A stretch of 64,000 nucleotides of DNA from Sphagnum compactum (Eukaryota > Bryophyta > Sphagnopsida > Sphagnales), in the NCBI GenBank assembly GCA_965153455.1, contig OZ234499.1, positions 15,310,271 through 15,374,270 of the forward strand, given 5' to 3'. Below the pieces are notes generated by a model. The model saw only the letters and a program-made list of their open reading frames with translations. It had not been told where the DNA came from and ran no database searches. Positions 49,420 to 60,176 of the stretch are shown piece by piece (positions within the stretch are counted from its first letter, which is position 1; each line of letters begins with the position of its first letter). Both the position numbers and the translations under genes were made by a program.

Positions 49420-51301
49420 GTCTTTTAGACTCTATTATTATTTTTTTAATTTTTATAATTATTATTTATAGACTAAAGATTAAATGAACACCTAGGGTTT
49501 AGGGCAATTTGGGTCACTTCTTTTTGTTATTTCAAAATGTCTATTTATTTCTTCAATTTGAAATAATTTACAATATTTGTTTCCCCATATTATTATTCAA
49601 AACATCATTATTGATCAAACCATTATTTATTTTTTCTCCTTTACAAAACCCTCACTTTTTTTTTTTAGTTAACTCTTTGGTCTATATATATACTATATCT
49701 ATGTATAGAGCTTTTGAGTTTTTTTTTTGTTGGTTAGTATTTGTTTGTAAATACATTCTAAAGTCGCAAGAAATCCTCTTCTTCCAGGTACTCTTAATTA
49801 AGAGTCAATTACACCTTTTATCCAATTCTTACAGCTATAGTCAACATGACATTGTATCTTCAGGTCTGAAAGCCATGTGGGATGATTCCTCAGGTCCATT
49901 TGCACAATGAAGCTGACGTACGGTGTGACAGTGGCTACATTGCAAGATGTTGGTCCGCTCAGAATTGCTTGAACTCACTGTGTTGGCATCCATGAACCAG
50001 AAAGCCCTGTGAACTTGGGGAGCTCACAGATTCACCTGATGTGAACTCTAAACTTCTGGAAAGAACTTCCAGTTTTTATCCAGCATTTGATTCCTGGAGA
50101 AAATTGATTGTAACATAGAACTAACACTTTTATCATGGCATTCTCTCTTGACCATTCTTTAGTCATCTTTGCAAAGACAATGTGTTCAGATTTGGTCTCT
50201 TGGTCTCTGGAATTTCCCCATATCCTTTGAGCATCTCTTGCTTTCCCAAAGAGTTACTATAAATTTACTCCAGCTTACAAACAAAGGTCTGCAGAAGAGA
50301 CAACTACACAATCTCTCAATGTTGGCCAAGTGCAGGGAGCCCGGTCTTGAAGGGAATACAATACCTTAATGCATGTCAAAACCTAATTCTATGATTCACA
50401 TTTTGGTGTCAAATGTGTCTGATGTGTTCACTTGCAGGTTTAGTGCAAAAGCATAGGACGTTCATGACTTATGTGCAATCCAAGGGCATGATAGTGGAAA
50501 ATGAGTTGATCATGTGTTCTCAGCTGAAGCAGCACTTCTACATCCTATTTTCATAAATACAGCAACTCTCCTGGAGATTGATCAAGATCTTATTTATAGT
50601 TTCAATTCAAAATCGTACCAACTGCTGAAGCACAATCTTGGTAAGTGTAATTCCTTGGTCTGTGAATATATCATTACCAAGTAATGCAATGAGCAATTCA
50701 TGTGACAGGTTGGGACATAGTTGAATCTTCCCCTTGCATAAACTAATGCAATTATGTCCTGAACACTTCCTAGGGCTTGTGCAATGAATTATGGAACATG
50801 CCCAAAAAAATTCCATGCCAAATGTTAATTACTCATGAGTTGATTCTAAAAAATAGAGATCATGGAAAAACGTCAAAACTGTGAAAAGCTTGATAGTGTA
50901 GGAAGTTCTATTTCATGTTCATAACAGATCCACCTGACATATGAAATCATGAGGAGAACATGCATTCTGGAGTCAAAAGAAACTCCTGAATTTAATGGTG
51001 ACTCTCAGAAAGCTTGAACATGCTTCATCTTAAAATTCAGCAGTTTCTTTCACCTCCAGAATGTACAGCCAAAGGGATGAAGTACATTGTTTTGCAGGGT
51101 TTCCTCCAAGTTGCGCCACATATTGTCAAGTCTTGCTGTATGAAGCATACCAAAAAGTGGGGCTGTAAGATTCTTCAGCTTACCACATGCTGAAGTTCTG
51201 TAAACAAATTAAAGAGTGGACACCAAGAAAAATAAGCAGGCATGGTGATAGAATGGATTACATGCATTGTAACAATGTAGTATTGCACTTAGTGCTCAAC
51301 C
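49420..51301. other. Non-coding-looking region, no gene identified
   Basis: AT-rich to about 49780, then near-genic base composition to 51300 without a sustained frame or family motif on either strand. It could be a non-coding transcript, given the foldbacks that follow, but nothing in it proves transcription. Confidence 0.4.
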
Positions 51302-51378
51302 TTGGTCATGAAAAATACGTTGATTTTCCAGAGCTCCAAAATGGAGCTGTGGAAAATCAACGTATTTTTCATGACCAA
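51302..51378. ncRNA. Near-perfect 37-bp snapback (candidate small-RNA hairpin)
   Basis: The left arm 51302-51338 (TTGGTCATGAAAAATACG...) and the right arm 51342-51378 are reverse complements with one mismatch, joined by a three-base AAA loop. Such pairing far exceeds chance. A loop this tight is unusual for a mature plant MIRNA and fits a recent inverted duplication or snapback element. The strand of transcription cannot be read from a symmetric hairpin. Confidence 0.55.
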
Positions 51379-51578
51379 AGCTATGCAATGAACTGGATTC
51401 TGCATACTTGTCAAGAAAGAAAACAATTACATCAAGCTGCACCACCACAACCCCGGTCAAACACCTTTGTGCAAGAATCACAGGACCCTTCCCAAAACAA
51501 GCACACTAGAAATACTAACAGTGACATACTCTGTGCAAACCCTGGTCTTAGAGGATAGGGTGCCGTGAACCCGAAGCG

Positions 51579-51785
51579 TTCAGCAATGAATAGAAGAAAA
51601 AGGAGCAGGAAGAAATAATGAAATCTCAGCAGATCCCGAGGGGCGATCAGGGGAGAATCTGAGATCAGAAGGATCTGCTGAGATTTCATTTTCTCGCCGC
51701 TTCTTCTTTTATTCAGCAATGAATAAGAGAATTAGCGGCAAGAAAATGAAACCTCTGCAGATCCCGAAGGCTGATCAGCAGAGAA
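51579..51785. repeat. Direct repeat overlapping a long imperfect stem
   Basis: 51579-51657 and 51712-51785 are direct copies (TTCAGCAATGAAT, AAATGAAACCTCTGCAGATC against AATGAAATCTCAGCAGATCC). Between and across them, a perfect 20-bp stem pairs 51617-51636 with 51671-51690 over a 34-base loop, and looser pairing extends to about 51588 and 51713. Combined direct and inverted copies suggest repeated local rearrangement or a young hairpin locus. Confidence 0.65.
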
Positions 51786-52090
51786 CAGGAAAGGAGAAGA
51801 AAACTTGAGAAGAGATAGAAGCACGGAGTGACCTTCAACGCCTCTATATAGAGGAGCTGCAAGCCGGTCCCGTCAACAAAAGTTAGCCCCGATCATGAGA
51901 GGGGAAGCGGAGAAAGGAAGAAGACGTTGGGAAAGATAGGAACAAGATGTGATGTGACATGCGCTTGCCGATCAAACTGGAGAAAGGGAGAGGAGAAGAA
52001 GACGTGAGAAGAGATACGAAGAAACCATGTGATGGGCACGCCACTATATACCTTAGCTCTCTTCTGAGAGCTCGAGACTGGTGACAAAGC
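51786..52090. repeat. Diverged tandem units with GGAGAAGAAGAC core
   Basis: Three related stretches (about 51790, 51910 and 51985) share GGAGAAGAAGACGTGAGAAG-like words. The outer two continue AGAGATA.GAAG and lead to CTATATAG/CTATATACC with an AGCTGCAAG/AGCTCGAGAC stretch, giving a possible TATA box in two copies (about 51845 and 52043). Confidence 0.5.
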
Positions 52091-52169
52091 CCCTAACTAC
52101 CACCAGTGGCTGATGAGAACAGTAATGGATTCTAAGAAAAGCAGAAAACTAACTAGCCTATCTACCAGG

Positions 52170-52192
52170 GGTTTTTTTTTTTTTTTTTTTTT
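52170..52192. repeat. Poly-T run
   Basis: About 23 T residues, which may mark the A-tail of a retroposed copy on the minus strand or simple slippage. Confidence 0.8.
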
Positions 52193-52195
52193 TAA

Positions 52196-52330
52196 ATTTT
52201 GTGATGTGGTCAAAATGGTGATCATCCACAAGAATATCTATAACCAGATTTGGCTATAGACCAGATATGAAAGTAGAAATTTTGAAGAATCTATAACCAG
52301 ATTTGGCTATAGACCAGATTTTGTAATGGA
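52196..52330. repeat. 53-bp direct repeat, possible third member of the 7000/26720 family
   Basis: ATCTATAACCAGATTTGGCT occurs at 52236 and 52289, continuing identically for about 31 bases. The preceding TTTGTGATGTGGTCAAAATGG resembles TTTTGTGACGTAGCCAAAGTGG at about 26751, so it may belong to the same dispersed family. Confidence 0.6.
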
Positions 52331-53251
52331 CTCAAACCGCTATTTTATTTCAAGCCAGCCAGTAAGATGGCATGTGGGAAGGCGTTACATAAGCAAAAAA
52401 AGGTGGGTGCTTAATTAATGTGGGCAGTACAAAAGTACTGCTACTTCTTTTTTTCCCTGGCTACCCATTTGCCCATCCAAGATGTGTCTAGAAACGCCCA
52501 AGTTGAGAATTTTCACAAGAAAGAAAAAGCACTGGTAGAAACTAGCAACCGACTCAAATTTGGGGGGTGGAGGCGGAGGGAAGGCCTGAAGAGCCCACCC
52601 CAAGACCCACCAGAAAATAGTTCGTGGGTGGGTGCGTGGGCTACATGGAAAGTGACCCTAGTTACTCTTTGGATATCCTTTGCATAGAACATCATACTTT
52701 GCCCTAGGGTCAGTTTCTGTCATTAAATAATCTTTTAAAATAGTGAAAATGGGTTTATTGTGAAAATATGAAGGTGAGGTGTTGAAAACCATCTTAAATT
52801 ATCAGAGGCCACAAATCTGAATAAATTTCACTCTTGATATTACAATATCACAATAGATCATGAAAAAATTCAAATTCAAATTTATTACAAAAAGAATGTT
52901 TTGAAAATTTTCTTTTTATTTTATTTCTATCAAAGTGGGAAGCTAGCTGACCCTAGACTGCAGTATAAAAATGAGAGAGAGGGGGCCTGGAAGATGCTAT
53001 CAACTCCTCTTTCAACAAATATGTGGAAAAAAAAAAAATACCAGTCGCAATAACTTTCCAGATGAAACAAGGGCAGAATTGTCATGTGATTTTACTTTGC
53101 AAGATAAGAAGTCATTAAAAAAACAACCATTCACCACGAAGTAAACAACTCCCTTTTGATTTGTATGAGTATTTTGAGTGATCTCCGCCAGCAGAAGAAC
53201 CCTAGGGCGTTATGACAGGGAGCTCCTCAATTTCATATGTTCCCACATCCC
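52331..53251. other. Intergenic, no gene seen
   Basis: Mixed composition. Short frames near 52415-52695 overlap on both strands without family motifs. Confidence 0.45.
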
Positions 53252-53261
53252 CATATAAATA
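53252..53261 (+). promoter_or_regulatory. TATA-like box upstream of the 53.3-kb hairpin
   Basis: CATATAAATA lies about 60 bases before the hairpin, with CCCACATCCCC before it. The spacing would put a start near 53285-53290 and the hairpin close to the 5' end of the transcript, as in many plant MIRNA genes. Promoter activity is inferred. Confidence 0.35.
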
Positions 53262-53319
53262 TTTCCTTTTCTACAAAACGGGAAAGAAGCCAGGAAATCA
53301 AAAGAGAGTTGGTTGCAAA

Positions 53320-53434
53320 AGGGGAGGTTCGCATACTTGTGTGTTCTCCTGAGTTTCAGGAACACCCTCCAGCGCGCTCATGCCCTTAGGTGGTCCCTCC
53401 CCCAGGAGAACACACTCATACAAGGACCTCCCCT
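53320..53434 (+). ncRNA. MIRNA-precursor-like hairpin
   Basis: The arm 53320-53351 (AGGGGAGGT...GTGTGTTCTCCTG) and the arm 53403-53434 (CAGGAGAACACAC...ACCTCCCCT) pair at about 26 of 32 positions, with internal mismatches and a 51-base terminal region that can form a further stem (CAGGAACACC with GGTGGTCCCT). Stem length, bulges and total size of about 115 bases fit a plant pre-miRNA better than a perfect palindrome. TGTGTTCTC in one arm matches the first nine bases of miR398, but the rest does not, so I assign no family. The strand is inferred from the TATA-like box. Confidence 0.45.
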
Positions 53435-56400
53435 ACAACAAATTATCTTAAGATCATGCACAGATAGATAGATTAGCTATTAATGGTGGATGGATTGGTT
53501 TCCCATTTTGTAACTAGCTGTTGAGGAGTGGTGTCAACAAGCTGCTGGATTAGCCCAGACTGGAAGTGTGATAAGGACTGTACATTATACGTACATAAAC
53601 TTAATGAACATGTTGCTCTAGGCTTAACACTTTGTTTCCTTCTAATAAACTATAAGCAGGGAAGTAACTTGAATTGTAATCAGCAACTATAAAGAGCATC
53701 TACACCCCAGCAACTCCTTTATTTCAAAATAGAAGAGTGTTTCATGATCACTGTCCCCACCCACAAAACATGATAAAATTTCCATTAAACACTCAAAGAC
53801 CATCTATGTCGTTACATCTGGACTAGGAGTAACAGAGTCACTGTCCAAATCCATAGTAGAAAAAAGATTTTTAAAGGACTTGAAATGTCCAGTGCAAAAT
53901 GGACATCAATACAGGAGAGCAGCAAGCTTGCTTCACGCTATCCTGCTGCAAGACTTAATGAAGAGGGATGATGGCAGGTGTGGGGTGGAGATGCTCTTCT
54001 AAGTGTTCACCACTTTACCGCTGATTGAAGGTGGTGATTATGACATCATGAAATGACTTGCGCATCTCATATCTGAAGAAGCTTCAGATCAACTCTCTAA
54101 CTAAGTAAGGTTCCATCTAGTCTACGCCATCTGGATCTTCGAGGGTTGCAGATACAAACATGCCAAACTAGCAGCTGCTTGTAAGGGCATCATCATACTT
54201 TTGATGTAGGGTAAAACCCAAGGGGGAGGGCTTTATGGGAACATAGGCCCAGGGGTTTCCACAGCATAAAAACCAAAGTATTCTCTTGTATATTTTTCAT
54301 ATTATGGGGTTTTTTTTCAAGACCACCGAATGTTTTCTGTTGTGGGAAAATGAAGGGTATGTGTTCATTTTGTAAAAAGATGTTAAATTTCAAATTTTAA
54401 TGTGTAGAAAAATGCAAACATAACCATATTTTAGCAAATTGAACATTTGTGAGGCTACGAGTAGTGAGCCTACTTAAAAAGTTACAAGTTAAATTTGCAA
54501 CATAGATAGATCATAGTAAGTTAACTTCTAAGTACATTGCATTAAATTGTTATTTATGTCACTTATGGAGGAATTGAAGCTTTAAACTACATAATGTAGC
54601 ATAAATGGTTTACAAAATTGAAAGAAAACATGTAATCACTCTAGAAGTTGAAAACTTATAGAAAATACCCAAAAAATTACATTGCAAAGTCTATAATCTT
54701 GGTATCTAGAGCTATAATTTATTACATAATGTACATTCAAAAACTCAAAATCAACCCAAAAAAATCAAAGGGATAGCGAATTGAAATATGGTAGTAATGC
54801 ATGCAATTGAAGAGCTATTGAGAACACCTCTTGAGTTTGGATTATGGATTTTAAAGTTCTAAATAGGAGTAGCCAAAGCTTAGAATTAAAGATCCAACAA
54901 TAGAATCACAAAATGGATAAGGATTTGCCAACAATGTGGGTGCTAGAAAACTTGTTGAAAATTCCTTGCACTAAAAGAATTTGCATTTTGTAACTATTCA
55001 CTGTGTGATCATATGTGATTAATTGTCATTTCCAACTATGTTTTATTATTTTTACAACTAATCACCATCTTTTCCAATCTATTAATTTTCTTGCAACCAT
55101 GGTGTCACTAGGTTGTGATTATTAAAGCTTCCTTGTTGACTAAGTTTGGGGCTTTTCAGTTGAGAATAGGCCTCTATGTCAAATTAGTTGCAAAAGTAAT
55201 TGCAACTTGGTTATTTCTATCTGGTTTACTTATAATTTTGCAATATATTAAGGTTTTTTGAAAACTTATTAAGGATATATGTATAGAATTGTGTATTTTT
55301 CTTGTATTTAAGGCATGTTAAATATACATTTTATATATGTTGTGGTTAGGTAAACTAGGTACGTAGGTAAGTAAATAGGATCAAAACCAAAATTGGGGAT
55401 AGGGTCAAGTATCAAATGCCCACTAACTAACCGCCTTTTGTATCACCTAAGTAGGTTTTAGGTTTTACTCCTCCACCCCCTCCCCTTTTTTGTGTTGTTT
55501 TATTAACTAGAAGTGCATGCCCATGTTGAGTATTTGCCAAGTCCAAATTCAAAAAATATTTTTGCACCATTGTTTTGTGAAATGACTTTGAATTTTGGAA
55601 TTTTGAATTGAACTCACAACGACCATGAATTACAAACGTATATTTGATTTTCAAGTTTTACCCATAGCATGTATTCTGAATTTGGATCAGATGAGAAGTT
55701 GCAACTAGATTGATAACCTACTTAGACGGAATTTCAAAGTGGGTTATAATTTTCTTAAGATTTGAGGATACAAGAGCCAGTCCACCTAGGTACACAAAAT
55801 TCGTGCTATTAGCCTAGGCCAAAATAGGTGATGAACACAGTTGGAATTTCTGCTCAGCCAAGGATGAATCGGAAATGCACCAAATATACCAGTTTTTATT
55901 CTTTTGGGGAAGGTGTGGGTGGGTGTTTGAATTTTTGGGATTATTTTGTTCTCAATGTGTTCACAACTAGTTCTCATTATGTTCCGAATTGACTGAGTGA
56001 TAAACATGTTCCCCAAGCTCCAAAGGTGTTCCTCAACATGTTCCCAATAGCACCTCATATTGTCCAATATGCTTTGCCCAAATATTATCTTCTTGGAACC
56101 TACATATGAGAACATAATGGGAACACAAGAATTTGGAGTGCACTTATTTCTTATCAATTCGTTCGGCATAAGTAATTATTAATTACTATGCCATTTCTTG
56201 AAAGCCAACCTGCTGAAGCTGGGGGAAGTTTCTTACTGTCAACAAATAGTACTTAGTTGCCTGACTAACCCAGGAATATAAGTGTGCACAAAGCTCAGGC
56301 CTTTTTAAACAACGGAAAAAAAAAGACAGCTTCTTTCATAAAAGAACACAACAACTTCCAGATGGATTTTTATGTCTATCAAAAGCTCACTACAACATTT

Positions 56401-56744
56401 GGAGTAGTAGTTTTCCACATTTTTCGCATAGATAGATTTTCCTCACTGTTGCCACACTTTTGATGATTCATATCATGGACTGTTCTGTGACAAATCTGTA
56501 GCAAGACATGGGAAAATTATGGGTTAGAGGTGTGGCAAAAGTGTGCGATTTAGAAGCGTGATAAAACTGAGTGGAAATATTGACTCATATCCACATTTTG
56601 TTGCCTCAACGCCATCCCACATGTTTCTATGAAATTTTCACATTTGTAACAATGAGGTTATTAGACTGCACTATGCTCATACTATCCCTCTTTTACCCTC
56701 ACTTTTTTCACAATTATGACATAGATGTTTAAATCAACGTATTC
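53435..56744. other. Intergenic, no gene seen
   Basis: It becomes AT-rich after about 54250. It holds the dispersed repeat at 54985-55330. A 127-residue minus-strand frame (55786-56169) contains recurring TGTTCC words and no recognisable domain and is not credited. Confidence 0.45.
54985..55330 (+). repeat. Dispersed repeat related to 30665-30980
   Basis: AACTATGTTTTATTATTTTT, ACAACTAATCACCATC, CAAATTAGTTGCAAAAG and AACTTGGTTA occur in the same order as in the 30.7-kb copy. It is non-coding and diverged. Confidence 0.5.
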
Positions 56745-57260
56745 CACTCATTTTCTCAACTTTTTTCTCAACTTTTCCATGCAAATTATAGGTAGGCTAA
56801 ACCACTTTTGGCTCAACATATCCCACTTTTTTTCCCTCAAGTTTTCCACATTATTAACAAAAAATATTGTAGTTTTTCCCTCAAGTTCTCCTAGGTTATC
56901 AACAAAAAAAAATCCCACATTTTCCCTCAGATTTTTCATGTTATCTACCTGAAAGTATCCCCACATTTTTTTCATTATTAACAAAGAGTATCCCACTATT
57001 TTCCTCAAGTTTTCCACATTATTTAACAAAAAGCATCGTACTTTTTTCTCTCAAGTTTTCCAAGTTATTAACAAAAAAGTATTTCACTTTTCTCAAATGT
57101 CTTTCTTTCACGTTATTTAATATAAAGTAACCCAATTTTTTTCATTGCTAACAACAAGTATCCCACTATTTTCCTTCAAGTTTTCCAAATTATGTAACAA
57201 AAAACATTACACTTGATTTCCAAACTTTTTTTCACCTTATTTAACAAAAAAGTATCACAT
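56745..57260. repeat. Minisatellite of about 45-50 bp units
   Basis: About ten variants of TTTTCCCTCAAGTTTTCCAC followed by ATTATTAACAAAAAGTATCC are strung together. The plus-strand frame 56725-56952 and the minus-strand frame 56748-57029 are translations of this repeat, not genes. Confidence 0.85.
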
Positions 57261-57429
57261 CAGTGCCTTGGTGGTCACCAACATTGACCGGTGTCCTTTA
57301 ATCACAAAGCAACCAACATGGCCAAATGCTCGCATACAAATCCACCCTAGTCAAGACTAAGCTTTACTATATTGTACATCAACAGAGCTGTACTCTATTG
57401 TATGTACTAAGTTTACCATTAATGCACCC

Positions 57430-57980
57430 TAACAATGTGGTCCCAACAATAGTTTTGTCTGCATCCGCCTCACAATGGCTGGCTCGCTCTCAATCTTGCA
57501 CCTGAATACACAGACCACAGATACGAATCATCAGCTCATGATCCCGAAAACCTAAAAGACATGAAATGAAGAATCATGAATTGAAGCATGAGCATTCACA
57601 CCTGCAATTCCAGTTTCAACAACAACACCAACTGCTCCTAATTCTGCAACACCCAAAGTTTCCACATCTATCCACACCAAAACACAGAGAATATGTGAGT
57701 GAAAGAAGTTGCTGATCATCTGCACTCAGTTGCACAGCTTGAATCTGACATGTTTAGTTGCTGGTGTTTTACATAAAGAAGTTCATCATGGAACCACCCA
57801 TGAGCTAAAAACATGATTGTCTGCAAGGGCCTCCTGCGCTAGGAGCTGTAGGAGGAAGAAATGTAGTTATCAATGGCAGCTTGCTGTGCAGTAGTGGGCA
57901 GCATTCACACAACACGTGTCAAGGATATCTTGAGCTAGACGCATCATGTTTTCAGCCATAACCTTGTGGTAAACTGCATT
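57430..57980 (-). pseudogene. Exon-like fragments of an unknown protein
   Basis: Minus-strand stretches look coding and are bounded by splice-like sites: VYHKVMAENMMRLAQDILDT (near 57970-57900) and DVETLGVAELGAVGVVVETG (near 57670-57600), with IESEPAIVRRMQTKLLLG near 57490. They do not join in one frame. They may be the 3' continuation of the Ulp1-bearing unit upstream or an unrelated gene relic. Confidence 0.25.
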
Positions 57981-58556
57981 GCACAAATCAATAAATCCAA
58001 AAATTGAAGCATCAAGAAGCTGTAGCATCTGGCTCAAATACTACTAGGGTTTGAATTTGAGAGATTCCTATTCCACAAAAAATGCATGTGAGTTCACAAC
58101 AAAGGTTCTCAAAGAATCTCATGAAGAGGAAAATGATTGATGGGATTTTAGATTTTTTTACTTGGCTGCTCTTTCTTCTATGGCATACATGCCAGTGTAC
58201 TGAACGTAGGGACTACAAAAACAAAATGGAGATCAAGCTGAGACTTAGTCATGACAGTACTCATTGATCTTTGCATAGTAGCAACTTGCAACTTGCAACG
58301 TGCAATTGTGTGACCATGGAGATCAGCATTGAATGATGATTAGTAATTCAGGGATGGAGTTGTTGGAATTATTTTTAACTGTAGCCTCCAATTCAGTGAG
58401 GGACGTTGAAATCCGTGTATACTTTGCAAAATAAATACATGGTGTTAGCACTTATTGTAATGTCTTTAGAAAAGACTAAATTGGTAAAATCTGTCGCAGT
58501 TTAGTAGGTAGGACTAAATCAGACATCTAATTTTGTTGCCAATTCTGTAGCACTGT

Positions 58557-59534
58557 TATCTCTACACAGGCATTCGATGTGGGTCCATCAAAAGTCACAA
58601 AGAAGGCCTTTGTGTCAATGTCAAAGGCCTTCTTCAATTCCATAGTAGATGGCTTCTGATCGTAAAGATCTGTCTGCAATAATGCAAGTACATAGTTCTA
58701 ATCAAAGTAGAATGTAAATCTAAAGTTTAGAAAATGTTTTTTTTAAAAAAAAAAACCTTACATATTTCTTTTCAAAGGAACATGTACCACCACTGCCTAG
58801 GCAATTGGTGACAATCGGGTGTGCTTTGATATCACGTCGATTTTCGTCATGCCATAGAGGGTTTCCTTTGTTCTTTGTGACCTCCGCTGCAAGAGAAACG
58901 AAGCACAACAATTACATCAATAATGTCTTGAACCCAATCCTAATCCTAATTCTAAACTGGAAATATTTTTTAAATAGTAAAACTATCGACCGCAATTACT
59001 TTTGAAAAACGCCTAGCTTGCCTTGGAGCACAAGTTTGGGTGCTCTCCATTTTCCTTTACAACTTTCAATAAACTTTTACGTCATTGGCGCTACGCATTC
59101 CCAATGTGTTGAAGGACAACATCAACATTCTAGTTCCCTCCGAAATCATGTAACAGCTTTTCGATGATGGTCGTTGCTGCCTTGGACTTCTTCTGCATTG
59201 ACCATTTGACATGACAATCATCTAGGTAAACTCAGCATAACAAACGTACCCTTGCATCAAAGGATTTCTAAAGGTCACCACTAGGCAATCCATGGCGGTC
59301 AACACTCATTTTCAACTTTGGTAGTTTCACCATTCGTTTCTTTTTTGTAACCTCAACCTTTATGGCAGGTGTTGATGCTACTACCTCCTCCGCCTTCACC
59401 ACAGGTGCTGCTACCTCCACCTTCACTGCAGGTACTATTACTGTTACTACCTTCGCCTTCACTATAGGTATTGTTGCTATTGCTACTCCTGCACCTTTCA
59501 TTGCCACTTGCACTTTTTCCTTGTCTGGGGTTTC
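58557..59534 (-). pseudogene. C-terminal remnants of the Ulp1-bearing unit
   Basis: Reading the minus strand, 59534-59268 opens after an AG acceptor and encodes a Val/Lys/Ala-rich stretch with repeated PAVKVEV, PVVKAEE and PAIKVEV. 59225-59000 gives DDCHVKWSMQKKSKAATTII then several stops. 58886-58762 (GNPLWHDENRRDIKAHPIVT) and 58673-58575 (DLYDQKPSTMELKKAFDIDT) join in phase across a GTAAGG/TTGCAG intron. I recognise no domain. Position and orientation make these the probable tail of the same decayed gene or element as the Ulp1 domain. Confidence 0.4.
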
Positions 59535-60176
59535 CTATGAACAATATTGGAACAACCAAAACACACACAATTTTTAAGATCTTGATAAACTCCAAAAAAT
59601 TCAAGGCAACTCACATAAAATAATTGAACAAACATTTTTGCATAATGGAAGCAAACCCACTATAAAACTAGAAAGAAGTAGCCAATGCCTTTGTTCATGG
59701 TCTTACAGCAACCTCAACCTGATTGGAGAAGTTCGGTGTCTCCCATCCTCATGATTGTGATAAAATGTTTCGCGGTGGGCATAAATTACTTCAATGTGTG
59801 TGCCTACTTTTCTCTTTCCTTAAGAGACTGCGAAAAGGAATGTTGTACCTTTTACCCTTCTAGATACAAAACCAAAACCAAATTTGCAAGTTTTTTGAAG
59901 AATGCAGAAACTTAGTAGCCCCCAAACACAAAGAAAAATAAACAAATGTTAAATTTGATAATACATTCATTTATAAAAACTTAGAAACCTACCAATTCAA
60001 TAGCATGTTAAAGGCTCATCAGTAATTTTTGGATTGTTTTCCTCTTTCCAAAAATGTCAGCAATGGTGAATCACGATCGGATCAACTACACACAACAAAA
60101 CAAAAATTATAAACAATTTCAAGCTGAATAATTTTGAACAATGTCAAAAACTAACAAAACAAAAAGGGAAGACATA

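Noticed and set aside
49509-49910. 133-residue plus-strand ORF after the tRNA
   Set aside because: Phe/Leu-rich translation of AT-rich DNA with no motif.
52170-52192. Processed pseudogene marked by the poly-T run
   Set aside because: No exon-like coding sequence precedes it on the minus strand, so slippage explains it as well.
53341-53365. miR398 gene
   Set aside because: Only the first nine bases agree (TGTGTTCTC), the rest differs, and the arm placement is opposite to known miR398 precursors.
55786-56169. 127-residue minus-strand ORF
   Set aside because: It contains repeated TGTTCC-derived words and no family motif; more likely repeat sequence.
56725-57029. ORFs on both strands with repeating residues
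   Set aside because: They are translations of the 45-50-bp minisatellite.
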